From Zoroaster sp. YZ-2022 (Eukaryota > Echinodermata > Asteroidea > Forcipulatida > Zoroasteridae), in assembly GCA_029582265.1 (NCBI GenBank), contig CM055828.1:13427777-13491776 (forward strand): a DNA stretch of 64,000 nucleotides. The letters are read 5' to 3'. Each line of letters opens with the position of its first letter. Position 1 is the first letter of the stretch. The notes below the pieces were generated by a model, which searched no databases, was not told where the DNA came from, and saw only the letters and a list, made by a program, of their open reading frames with translations. This document shows, piece by piece, positions 22,423 to 34,244 of this stretch. The position numbers and the translations under genes were made by a program.

Positions 22423-23830
22423 AGGTGTTCGGGTACCCGGTACCCGAAACACCTATTGTTTTTGTTCGGTTTTTTTTTTTTATTCTCCTTCTTTTCCGGA
22501 TAGACTGTCTACAAAAAATACATACTTGCAAACTTCACATGAACTTCAAACTTGGCATATACTTAGAACATAACACGTAGATGAAACTAGAGTTGTAACG
22601 TCATGATTAGGTCATCAGATATCGATTTTCGATGGATCAAACTAATATCTAAAACGTTTCACTTACGTTTCACCTCTGTTGGTGAATCTAAATCAGCTCT
22701 GGTCGTGCTCATTATGTATGCATGTTTAAGGAATTGAACATTTACGCTTCGGAAATGCAATTGACTCGGCTATCGTGACCCCTGAAAAAATTGTGTTTCT
22801 GATCAATTCGTTTCGCATAATGTATTATGTGATTGACTAAAATCCTTTTCAGGTTTTTTTTTTTATGTCAGCATAATCTATTTATTCTGAAAAAGGTCAC
22901 TTTATTAATAGCTCTTTTCGAGGTCGTTGAATCGATTAACTGCCACATGTTTCAACAGTTGGGTGCATGCAGACCTGCGGTAAAAACCTTCCACAAAAGC
23001 GAGTTTTTCACTATTTTCTGAATGTTTCCTATCACCAGTGGATGTTTCATCGTTGAAAACAGACATTATTATGCACACTTAATTGGAGGTAAGTCTGGGC
23101 AATGACAAATTTACGAGAATCTTTGATTTAAAAATAAGCATTTTAACCGGCTTCAGACATGTCAGATGTGTTGTAACGCGTTGGTTGATGCATGGAGGAA
23201 GAAAACAGATGGTTGATGCATACAGCATTGCATAGGTTGATGACAGTCAGTCAGTAATGTGTACGGTATGGGCGCCAGTGAATGGTACTAGTACTTTAAA
23301 CGTTGGTACTAATTTAGCGGGTACCCGGTTTTATGTAAATAAAGTATGCTTAAAATTATTACGTGGGTTTTCCTCCATGACTCTTTTGAAATACTTAGAC
23401 TAGTGCCTATGTGGTGGTAAATAGTCTGTAAGTGTAACGTTAGGAGAGTGAAGCTAGGCATGAGTACAATTAGTTGAATTTAAACAAAACATATGCTAAC
23501 GTCAGATGTGTTATCAATAGGATGTACTCAGTGTAATAATATCTAATGAATGTTAGCTCAGGAAATTAAATAATTGATTAATTTAAACAAACAAATAAAT
23601 AGTCTGAACAGTGAACAACAATGTTTAAGGGCTGAAAACATTAAAAACATTAGTGCAAGGCTGGGACATGTTCACCAATGTCATGCATGTATTAATACAT
23701 TGCAGGTACTTTGTAAATTATGTATGTCGCAATATTCTCAGACAAGTCAGAGTTTATTAGCAAAGGTACATTTTAAATAATTTTGGTTGACACTAATAAT
23801 ATTTACAACAACAATCATGACATTTAGGGA

Positions 23831-23997
23831 AATAAGACTAATTGCAGTGACACCATGTGGAATACGCTAGTGAGTAGTAATTAGTTCTGAAAAGAAGTAG
23901 AGGTTACAACTTGACATTTTGATCAGTATGCTCTGATTGTCCTCAGGATTTACTACTCAATAGAGAATTTCACATGGTGTCACCGTAATTAGTCTTG
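23831..23997. mobile_element. 167-bp foldback element with Penelope-like hammerhead remnant
   Basis: The arms AATAAGACTAATTGCAGTGA-CACCATGTG and CACATGGTGTCACCGTAATT-AGTCTT are reverse complements. On the minus strand the middle reads CCTGAGGACAATCAGAGCAT then ACTGATCAAAATGTCAAG, which resembles the CUGANGA / stem II / GAAA order of hammerhead ribozymes found in Penelope-like retroelements, with the G of GAAA changed to A. A related fragment lies at 59590-59720. Confidence 0.6.
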
Positions 23998-24127
23998 CTT
24001 AATCATGAAATTTAACAAGTATCATTTATGATACTTTTCAGAATTTGTGATCACATGAAATCATGAAATGGTTTTGAATACAACAAAATAAAACATGCTT
24101 ATTTTGAGTTTAATTTTCTTTTCACAG

Positions 24128-24222
24128 CTAATCTTCCTAGATGGAACTCGGGCTCAATTCTGGTGTGGCGATGGTTTGATCACTGTATGGGAACATTGCA
24201 AACAGTAGGATTAGCTGCAAAG
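24128..24222 (+). CDS. Candidate captured exon, unknown protein
   Basis: Bounded by a strong acceptor (TTTTCTTTTCACAG before 24128) and donor (GCAAAG|GTAAGAG at 24222/24223). One frame is open through the 95 bp and encodes about 31 residues rich in Trp (PRWNSG, VWRWFDHC, GLAAK). It lies inside the repeat with the Helitron-like 3' end, an element type that often captures host exons. I do not recognise the protein. Could be coincidence. Confidence 0.25.
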
Positions 24223-24294
24223 GTAAGAGTTATGTCATATTAGGAAACAGTCCGGCAATGGGTTAGAAATGAACAGACTTTACAGATACTTTTA

Positions 24295-25900
24295 TTGTTT
24301 TAAGTAGCAAACTCTTTGTGTATGTGTAAAACCGTACCATGAAATTGCTGTAAAGGGAAGTTACAACAACGGTAAATCTAAAACCTATAAATCAATCATC
24401 CTGAGAATGATTTGGTTTTCATGTTAGAGAAAAGAGGAATCGTTGTCAAAAACGGAAAAAAAACATGTAACAGTTTTTGTTTATATTTTTACAAGGATGT
24501 GTTAACTACCATATACCAATGTTGTACATTCCTTTATTTTTATATTGCATTTTAGATACATGGACCCCAAAATGTAAGTAAATAAGGCCCTGAACTATTT
24601 GACCGATGAAAGATTTTCTAGAGATTTGATGTAACAATGAAAAACCACAAATAATACACGAGGTAGTGCATCCCATGTGTATGTATACATACATGTACCG
24701 GTACATATGTGTAAAACAATGTTTTTTTCTTATTTTTGACAGATCTTTATGCATGCCCTTATTCCTGGTATTGTGGTGGTGTGATGGCACTGCATGATGC
24801 TTAACAACTTTTGCAGAGGATCTTTCATTCCGTGAACTTCACGTCCTGCCATGTTGAATTCAGTATGTACCAGCTTGCCACCTTATGGCACCTCCAGTAG
24901 ACCAATTTCTACTTTATACATACATGTAAATGTAGCTTAAATAATGTTGATTCCAGAGAAACTTCAGTAAATTCAGTAAATCAGGAGTACAATGTCTGTG
25001 TCAAACAGCATGGAGTCAAGGAGTTGAACAATTGTAATATCTTGAGTGTAGGAAAAACTGAACAATATCCGTACTATTGCGCGGGATTTCTGTAAAAGAG
25101 GATGAATGATAAATCTGATGTCGCGTACATCTGCAAACATTTGAACTAAACCTGTCCTAAATCAGTGCACTATGACGTTCGTTAATCGTCCTTTTGGAGC
25201 TAAACTCTGTTCATCAGTACATCATTGTTATGATTCAAAATATTCTTGAAAATATTTTCTGTGTACTCACCCAGGCCTAATATCAGTGCTGCTTAGTATA
25301 TAGTTATACCCATGAACTTGTTTTGTGTGGGCTGGGTGAAACAACTTTTTGTGGTATCAAAAACGTAAGCACTTAATGTGATTAAACTTGCATAGCCAGG
25401 TTAATTTATGATGTATTATTTGAAAATAAAGGGTTTTATGCACTGTTCAGTACCTGAAAGTTATGTTCGCATAAAGACTGCAGACTAGACTGAGGTAAAC
25501 AAAGACAGATATGACATGAATATAAAGATTGTACCCATCTCTACCAAACATTTCAAAATTAATATGTGACAATGTTGCCAGAGAAATTATTATAGGGCTG
25601 TGATTCCTTTTTAAAATTACTATTTTGTGATAGTAAAAACAAAAGAACTGAAAGTTAGGAAAAGAAAATTGAAATAAATGTAAGAAGATGTGGAATCCAA
25701 AGTACTCCCATGACTTATTTATTGTATGTGTAAAACTGTACCATGAAATTGCTGTAAAGGGCAGTTACAACAATGGTCAATCTAAAAACCTATAAATCAA
25801 TCATGGACCCAAAGTGTAAGTAAATAGGCCCTGAACCATTGGACCAATGAAAGATTTTCTAGATATTTGATGTAACAATGAAGAACTGTTCATTAACGTG
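24295..25900. repeat. Duplicated segment at about 1.43-kb spacing
   Basis: Sequence at about 24310-24390 and 24545-24650 recurs at 25725-25900: GTACCATGAAATTGCTGTAA, CCTATAAATCAATCAT, GGACCC-AAA-TGTAAGTAAAT and GATTTGATGTAACAATGA (in the second copy the first and second parts are joined directly). The first copy therefore carries an extra roughly 160 bp, or the second has a deletion. Confidence 0.75.
24743..24784 (+). CDS. Candidate terminal captured exon
   Basis: Follows an acceptor-like TTATTTTTGACAG and stays in frame (phase 0) with the candidate exon at 24128-24222, giving IFMHALIPGIVVV before a TGA. Short, unrecognised and speculative. Confidence 0.18.
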   Translation: MFMHALIPGIVVV

Positions 25901-27254
25901 AATGTATTGTATGTAAAATACATGTACTCAACGTGTGTTGTATATGTACTGTGATTATTACTGTGCTCAATATTGGCGCGACTTGTATGTATGTGTGTAC
26001 GGTACATACGTACATCGCGCGCTATAATGCGACTATGCACACACATGATGCAGACTAGTCGCACACTGTGTAGATCACGTAAGCACGACCCGTATTTTAG
26101 GACTGAAAAGTCGTTTATATTGAAAATTTCTGTCATTGCTCACGAATCAAAACAAGTTAAAAGATATGAAATATGTAATTTCTAAATGAATGCGTCTTCA
26201 TTTCCAATTAAAAATTCCAATCTATAAAAACGAAAAATGAAGGTTTAGTATAATTTGTTGTAATTTTTTTGCTATAGCAGTACTGGCATTTCAGTCCAAG
26301 AGAAGGGGTGTACCTTTCCAACCCATGTCAGTTAAACATTTATTTAAATCTAAGCCCTTAACCCTATTTTCAACATCTTGCAACTTCAGATATGCAGAAT
26401 TGATGCTGGGTGTGATTTTTGACATAATGAAGCACCAGTCGTCAGTCAATGGAATTGGAAATTTGGGCCCCTTATACTTTTATTGCTTGTTTGCCCCTCC
26501 CCTTCCCTAGTTCTTGGATTCTATAGTGCTGCAATGATAGACCAAAGAATTTTAGAAAACAAATGTGTTGGTTCATCACCAGTGGCAGTATGCCATCACC
26601 GAGAACTTGGGGGGAGGGGCAGACATTTTATTCCAAAATTACCGATTCCAATGACAACCTCTGAATGTCACCCATTCTGAACTGTCACTAAATCGTACAT
26701 ACAGAGCGTACGTTTATTATAAATGCAGATTGATTCTGTTTTGTTGTCAACAACGGATCATGGTTGGGTTCATTTACACTGAAGTCATTTCACTTGTTAC
26801 ATGCGTAAGACCATGTACACTAATTTCTAGATTGGTTACAAGCAGGTTAAACAGGTCAACAAAGTGGTTCCAATCGATTGTGGGGGTGTGGGACTGTGTA
26901 ACCACAAAAGTCAAGTCATGAAACCCAACAGACAGTTAAAATTTACAAGCACCCATACAACTCTTTGATTATTTCAATGTCTAACAATTTATGTACAAAA
27001 TGGCATCTGATATTTAGGTTGTAATTCTGTAATATGGATGCAGCTACAGACATTTTGCCAATCATGTGTACAACCTTGAAAATGTAAAAATCAATGTAGA
27101 ATTTGTTTTCAAATTTTATGAATTATTTTTTAATTATTTGCAGTATAGGTGAAAACAAAGACAGTTTATAAGCATGTCACAATAAGGAGATGCTTGATTA
27201 CCTTTACTCCTCCCGAACACCTAGTGTTTGTTCAAACAAACACTTAAGCTCTAG

Positions 27255-28266
<1,012 letters not shown>

Positions 28267-28606
28267 GGACTTATATAGCGCACGTATCCACCAACTGAGT
28301 TTTGCTCAAGGCGCATATTATTACCCCTGCTCATAAGGCTCATAAGGTTCATAAATCATTCCTGAAACCATCTGAGCTCCCTGGGGAGTATACAGCTCAA
28401 TTGCTGCCATTACAGCGCATATAGGGCTAATCAACCAACTCTGCCCTCACAGGTACCCATTTAACCCCTGGGTGGAGAGAAGCAATTATGGTTAAGTGTC
28501 TTGCTCAAGGACACAAGTGTCACGGCCGGGATTCGAACCCACATTCTGCTGCTAACACCAGAACTTGAGTCCGGTAAGCTAGACCGCTCGGCCACGACAC
28601 TTCACT
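28267..28606 (-). mobile_element. tRNA-Leu-derived SINE with extended body
   Basis: The minus strand reads GTGTCGTGGCCGAGCGGTCT (A box), anticodon arm ACTCAAGTTCTGG, B box GGGTTCGAATCCC, the body TTGAGCAAGACACTTAACCA and an extra internal block (CTGGGGAGTATACAGCTC, TGAGGGCAGAGTTGGTTG) absent from the copy at 20249. It ends at the GCGCTATATAAGTCC tail next to the giant ATT array. It shares the extra block with the copy at 58225, so two SINE subfamilies are present. Confidence 0.9.
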
Positions 28607-29279
28607 GCCTTATAATTATAGTGCACACCGTTGCACTATAGCTGTGAAATGCACGTCGGCTTCGAGTTCAGGACATTTCGCGGCGCCATTTTACGGTGAT
28701 TGCCGGTGTTATATGTCACTTGAATGCTTAATAAAAAGTATTTATTTGCAAACCAGAAATGCATTTTATCCTCTCATTCACCTTTTTCAAAATCATACTT
28801 TTCCTATGTTTTAGAACACCTTGCTGCAGTTATCCAATGAATGTGAGAAGTTTTTCTAGCTGAAAAGAGGGATTTCATCGGCCATTTTTAAGGTTTTTTA
28901 CGGTTTGTAATTTATCACCCGATCAATGCCCCTTGTTTGTTTGTCGGTGTGGGTGAGTAAGCGTTACATACGTTACATAATGTGGACCTGACAACAAAAT
29001 ATGTCCACACGATGTAGGTTCTTGAGACGTTATGTGGGTTTACACACGTCCACACAAAGTTTTCACGAATTAGAAAAACTAAATTTTCTCAAAAAGGAAG
29101 CATTTCAGTATGTCGTTATCTGTCGCAAAATGGAGTAGATTATTCAAGGGAAAGACTGAGACAAATTCTGCTCCAAAAAGAATCTTCGGTGCAAATGGCA
29201 GTGGTTTGAAGAATGTGTTTTTCTTAACTACACGAGAACAAAAGAATGTGCACATAAGGTGCGTACATGAATGAAGGAA
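28607..29279. other. No recognisable feature
   Basis: Unremarkable AT-rich sequence with short frames only. Confidence 0.45.
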
Positions 29280-29425
29280 ACACAAGCATATGTGGGTGGG
29301 CCCGCACAAGTCGGTCACTCTTTGTTTCCGTGTACCCCTCAAGAGTAATTCTAAAGAAAAGGGATAACAGGAGGACAATGGTGGTACCCCACAAACCCGA
29401 TCTGTAAGGTTGGGTGCGTGTGGGT
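29280..29425. repeat. Isolated copy of the GTACCCC minisatellite unit
   Basis: Shares TTTGTTTCCGTGTACCCC, AATTCTAAAGAAAAGGGATA and CCCCACAAACCCGATC-GTAAG with 16610-16715, and in diverged form with the tandem units at 33550-34060. Confidence 0.7.
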
Positions 29426-29559
29426 GGGTGTGGGGGGTACATGTATAAACCGAGGAGTTTGATGAAGATGCAAAATGTCAAATGTGACCGTGGTGACAAA
29501 TAACATTTTAGGTTTTCAAGATATCACAATAATTTATGGACGGAATTGGACAACGCGTG

Positions 29560-29860
29560 GTGGCAGGGTGAGGACAAAATGATAAGAGTTTGGTGAAGAT
29601 CTAAAAGGTCATGGGTTACTGTGGTGACAAATAATATCACTTTGATTGGGTGGATCGGTTGGGTAGATAACAGTTTGGTGAAGATCCGAAGGTCAAAGGC
29701 CATCGTCGTGACAAGTAACTTTTGGGTTATATCTCAAAAGGTTATGGACGGATTTGGACGAAACGTGGTGGATTGGTCAGGTATGTCATTAGCACAAATC
29801 GATAACAGTTTGTTGAAGATCTGTAAGGTTAAAAGCTTGGTCCTTATCGCCCGTGGCCAT
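29560..29860. repeat. Degenerate tandem repeat, about 90-110 bp unit
   Basis: AGTTTG(G/T)TGAAGATC followed by AAGGTCA/AAGGTTA recurs near 29585, 29672 and 29808, with GGTGACAAATAA-type spacers. Confidence 0.55.
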
Positions 29861-30249
29861 GCCCAAAACCGTCATTAACCTGCGGTAAAGACCGCGCGAC
29901 AAACTTTTATTCCCTTATTAACAAATCTTCATCATTTGTTTTCATCCGATTTTTCGCCAGTTCATGACATCCATGGCAATTGCACAAGACAATTGTACAT
30001 TCAATTCACTCGCTCACCATACTCTCTCATTAAAGGGATAGTATCGTCACGATCAGAGCAGACTTTTGACAGACAGGGCATGGCATTGGTTTCCTATAGT
30101 TTTAGATGAACGTGACTATAAAATAATACCCCACGAGCGCACGCTGACCTAGATAACAGGGGGCGATAAGATCATGACGATGGCTGATGTATTATTATGC
30201 AGCCACTGAATTCATACTCCTGGGATCCAAAGGAAAGTTAAACAAAATA

Positions 30250-30968
30250 TCCAATATCAATCGCTAAATTGAAAATCAACCCATCTGAAAAGTGTCGCAA
30301 TCTTTAACATGACTCATAACCAGCAATGTATCAAATATCTCGAAATCTGTCAGATATCAGGTCAGAAATCTCTCTCACATCAGAAAAAAATTCCTGACCT
30401 CAAAAGCAACTGAACTGATGGTTCACTCTTTTATCTCACCACGATTTGACTTTTGTAAGGCATTTCTCATCAACCTTCCTGAGTACCAGCTAAATTGCTT
30501 CCATAGCCTCCAGAACTCAACTGCCAGACTGTTCACCCTTGTCAAACGAACATCACACATCTTCCCAATCATACAAGCACTGCACTGGCTCCCTGTTCGT
30601 GAACGTACCATCTTCAATGTTCTCCTCATCATATTCTACTCCCTTCATGGTACATCTCCTACATACATCCAGGACTCAATTAATCTTCATTTATCTTCCA
30701 GATAGTTACGCTCATCAAAAAACTTGCTCATCGATATTCCACGTTTCAAACACTCATGGGGGACCGTTCCTACTCACACTCTGGACCTTCTCTGTTGAAC
30801 AGCCTCCAACCTCAACTCAGACAAGCAGACACATGCTCAACATTTAAAATGAACCTTAAAACCCACTTATTCCCAAACCTGTTATAGCCAGGCATGTTGT
30901 CGTTTTGTGCATGTAGGTAGAGTTCCTTTTCGTTGCGCATTATAGATGTCCATTGTTATTATTATTAA
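30250..30968 (+). mobile_element. 5'-truncated CR1/L2-like LINE
   Basis: An open frame at 30418-30705 encodes the conserved end of CR1-like RT proteins, including ARLFTLVKRTSHI and the block HWLPVRERTIFNVLLIIFYS followed by LHGTSPTYIQD. The following sequence to an ATTATTATTATT tail at 30956-30968 is its 3' end. The catalytic RT core is absent, as expected from 5' truncation. The 5' boundary is approximate. Confidence 0.78.
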
Positions 30969-31096
30969 TGCATCGGTCACAGTAATAACTAGAAAAGCAC
31001 TCTTACAGCGCATACCTCCGCCAAGTAGAGCTTTTTCAGAGAAAACAAATTCCTAGAATTCGTCAATTACCCCATTTGATTATGCTGTACACATAG

Positions 31097-31190
31097 GTAA
31101 AAAAAAATAATAAAAAAAAAAAAAAAAAAAAAACATCCTCAGGATTTGAACCAGGGTCTACGACGTGACAGCCGTACGCTTAGCCCAAAT
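31097..31190 (-). mobile_element. Short tRNA-like SINE insertion
   Basis: The minus strand reads GGGCTAAGCGTACGGCTGTC through the B-box-like GGTTCAAATCCTGAGG and then a long T-rich tract (A-rich on plus, 31099-31132). Copy 1 of the surrounding element lacks it, and GTACACAT / GTATACAC flank it as a possible diverged duplication. Confidence 0.6.
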
Positions 31191-31267
31191 AAGCGTATAC
31201 ACTGAAACGGAGTCCTGTCAGCCTGCAGGTCAGTCGCCGCACAGAAAACGTCTTTTGGACATTGTTT

Positions 31268-31940
31268 AACAACCCTGCGGCGTGCCACGCCGCTTATTTT
31301 GTAAGTAGGTTTGTAAACAAAATATAATTACTCCGTTGATGCCTATCCCAAATTTCTCAAATACCGTAAGTTCACTGTTGAAGTATATCCAAATAGCATG
31401 GTTAATTCCCATTAGCCTGCTTTGAACCCTTGACCCAAAAAATCCTACTGCAAAAAGCATGGTCCCATAGGACCGTGTACAAATCCTGCATGGTCCCATA
31501 GGACCGTGCACAAATCCTAATCCCATCTGTCAACACAAGGCCATTGACTTCGGCTCTGAGCGGCTTATCAAAAGCTATCAGTTACCCACTATGGTGTGCC
31601 AGAACATGATTCCAGACAGACTGGAGCCATCAGCCAGAGGGTGAGAGATGTTTATTCCTATAACTGCTATGGGTACACATAATAGGGTATATTTTATGTC
31701 GATTTGGGGTAGGGGAAAAGCGTTATCAGAACTAAAATAAACATCAACCTAAAGGGCCCTTACATTTTTTTTTGCTTCAAATTGTTGTCCAGGGTCTAGA
31801 TGACCTCTAGGCATCTGTTAAAACCATTGGCAGTTGGTAGTGTTCAACGCAACAGAAGTTATAGCATCCCTTCACACCTACTGAAAAATTAAGCGCGATG
31901 CAACCGCGGTGTTCGTATAAGTGTCATGGCACGTCTAAAG
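31268..31940. mobile_element. 670-bp insertion of unknown type
   Basis: Interrupts sequence that is continuous in copy 1 at about 18285-18300. Near its left end is the palindrome CGGCGTGCCACGCCG. It includes a duplicated 31-bp unit beginning GCATGGTCCCATAGGACC (31459 and 31490). No coding content recognised. Confidence 0.5.
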
Positions 31941-33204
31941 GTTTTAAATCTTACCTGTGTGGGGAGTCTGAAACTTGGTACTTAACTTTCATGAACAACT
32001 ACTGTATACTGACAAGCGCTAAGGTTCGAATTTCAAAATATCAAATTAGTCATTTTATTGAAAACAAATCCAGATTTAACGTTGAAGAAATCATTGAGTT
32101 TTGATGGTTATTCGTCATTTCAAAGTCCATTTAGCGTACGCGCGTGTAGCGACAAAACGGCTGCGTATGTGCGGTACGCGTAAAATATTCCACGCAGCAG
32201 GTTTTATGTGTACTCGTCCGTCCATAAATATAGAACATAATATTATATTCTATATCTATGTGCTCGCCAACGCACCCAGGGGCTTGACGCGCATTGTAGG
32301 CCATATCATTAATGTGACAGGACAAAAAAATTGTGAAACGGTTTAATATTTGAATTTTCATACCTTTCATCATAATTTAATTAACCATTAATAATCACAA
32401 CGAAAAACACAACTCTCACATTTTTCAAAATATTTTGTAAAACTGAAAATTTTAATGTAATTTTTTTCACAGAAACTCATAATGAAATGACACCCCTGAA
32501 TTGCAACAAAAACAGTGTCAACGAACAGAAGATTCTGTAAAATTTTACCGTTGACCCTCAGACTTTTTTCTCTTAATCTGAATAAATACTGTTGATTTAC
32601 CTTTCAAGAGAGTTTTATGGAAATCTGTCCGTTGACCCGTACCGATATTTTGAGATTTCTAACGTAAATGATTCAGAAAATGTTGTCGCCAAGCCGTTAC
32701 AATACACGTACGTGCACGTATACGTTTGCAGCGCGCGAGAGAATGTTATTGACTAGCTATTTCAACAGTGCAAAACGTGCTTATACACAATCAATGTACC
32801 CGTCGTCTATGTGCGCACCACGATGTTCACCACGCGCATCGGCGTTTGCGAATGAGACATGTAGCTGCGTTGGTAGCGCACTTTTGTCCAAACGCTTCCT
32901 CCCGATTCTCCCCACCCCCGGACGCACCTGTGCCGCCGGCCGACACTGGCGTATTTTTGTCCTAACGCTCAAGTTACGAACAGCCATCAAAACGTAAGTA
33001 ATTCTTTATAAAAGTTAAATCTTAAAATCGAAAATTATATTTTGAAATTTAAACCTCGCTGAGCATGAGATGCATTGTATTTGGTCATGGGATTCTACTG
33101 CCAAGTTTCAGAAGCTTCACACAGGTAAAATAAAATCAGCAATTTATGATTTTACACAAAATATTTATTTTAAATTTGTTGAGTTAAATCCTGGATGTCA
33201 CTGT

Positions 33205-33262
33205 AGTACACGAAGGTGAAAGTCCAACCTGGGCTACCCGCCCGTCGTCCGCTGAGCCACAG
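33205..33262 (-). repeat. Decayed tRNA-like fragment
   Basis: The minus strand reads TGTGGCTCAGCGGACGACGG then GGTAGCCCAGGTTGGACTTT, with an A-box-like start and a degraded B box. Not a functional tRNA. Confidence 0.4.
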
Positions 33263-33530
33263 ACGATTCTTGAAACTGGATGAAAACATTAGGTTACTAT
33301 TAAAGCAGGTCATTATATTGCGCCCCTATCGGTTCTACTTATTAGCTCACTGATCCGCGTTAGAAACGTTAGATGTGGTCCTAAAAATACGCTTTCCTAA
33401 AATCGGATTTGCATCAAAATCTAATCGATTGTTTTTTCTATGTAGCAAAATCAACATATTCAGCAAATTTCATCCGAATCCGTCGAGAACGTTTTGAGAT
33501 ATATTCTACAAAAATACAGAATTACATCTA

Positions 33531-34078
33531 CACACACACACACACACACACACCCTCACGCACATTGATTTGTGGGGTATTCCTTTGTTCGTTCTATTAT
33601 CCCTTTTCCTTATAATTCTCCTGTGGGGTACAAGATTTTCTATAGTTACCTTGTGGGGTCCAATTGTTCTATTGTGTTTTGGACCCCACAACGAATGGTG
33701 TGTACGTTCACACACACACACAATCCCGCACATTGATTTGTGGGTATTCTTTGTTCGTTCTATTATCCCTTTTCCTTATAATTCTCCTGTGGGGTACAAG
33801 ATTTTCTATAGTTACCTTGTGGGGTCCAATTGTTCTATTGTGTTTTGGACCCCACAACGAATGGTGTGTACGTTCACACACACACACACACACACACACA
33901 CCCTCACGCACATTGATTTGTGGGGTATTCCTTTGTTCGTTCTATTATCCCTTTTCCTTATAATTCTCCTGTGGGGTACAAGATTTTCTATAGTTACCTT
34001 GTGGGGTCCAATTGTTCTATTGTGTTTTGGACCCCACAACGAATGGTGTGTACGTTCACACACACACACACACACACA
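33531..34078. repeat. CA-tract minisatellite, three 166-182-bp units
   Basis: Each unit has a CA run, CACATTGATTTGTGGG, TATTCTTTGTTCGTTCTATT-type sequence, CTCCTGTGGGGTACAAG, CCTTGTGGGGTCCAATTGTT and GGACCCCACAACGAATGG. The CAATTGTT landmark is at 33661, 33827 and 34009. The long open frames across it (both strands) arise from the repeat. Confidence 0.92.
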
Positions 34079-34244
34079 GGGGTGAAAATATTACCTCCGC
34101 CGCGACTTACGTCGGCGGAGGTTATGGTCGTATCCCGCCCTGTTATCAGCGTGCGCACGTGAGGTATTTTCATCTAAAAACTAGAACACCGATTCCATGC
34201 CCTATTGGAAGCCTGCTCTAATCGTGACGATATTGTCCCTTTAA

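Larger units (their letters stand above)
22423..27254 (+). mobile_element. 4.8-kb repeat with Helitron-type 3' end
   Basis: Left boundary is a palindrome AGGTGTTCGGGTACC / GGTACCCGAAACACCT (22423-22454). At the right the motif CCCGAACACCTAG (27213-27225) is followed by a perfect 10-bp stem AGTGTTTGTT-CA-AACAAACACT (27223-27244), six bases and CTAG|T (27251-27254), the textbook Helitron terminus. Similar left-end and right-end motifs occur at 45577-47895 and inverted at 62640-62770, so this is a family. No Rep/helicase is encoded, so this copy would be non-autonomous. Whether the palindrome is the true 5' end is uncertain; the element could also be several adjacent repeats. Confidence 0.5.
30989..34125 (-). 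mobile_element. Helitron-like element, copy 2, inverted
   Basis: Homologous to 16199-18466 in opposite orientation. On the minus strand it starts at the GACGTAAGTC hairpin (34085-34125) and ends at a stem followed by CTAG|T (30992-30989). It is longer than copy 1 because of a T-rich-tailed tRNA-like insertion (31097-31190), a roughly 670-bp insertion (31268-31940) and expansion of a CA/CCCAC minisatellite (33531-34078). Confidence 0.62.
30030..34244. mobile_element. TTAA-flanked composite element with long inverted ends
   Basis: TTAAAGGGATAGTATCGTCA on the left (from 30030) is mirrored by TGACGATATTGTCCCTTTAA on the right (to 34244). The match extends inward about 140 bp (30030-30175 against 34118-34244, with small gaps). 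TTAA at both edges is what piggyBac-type transposons leave, though no transposase is present. Inside lie a CR1-like LINE fragment and the second Helitron-like copy, themselves carrying insertions. Confidence 0.55.

Noticed and set aside
33570..34085. 171-codon open frame with hydrophobic stretches, possible membrane protein
   Set aside because: It is the translation of the CA/CCCAC minisatellite; hydrophobic parts repeat with the unit.
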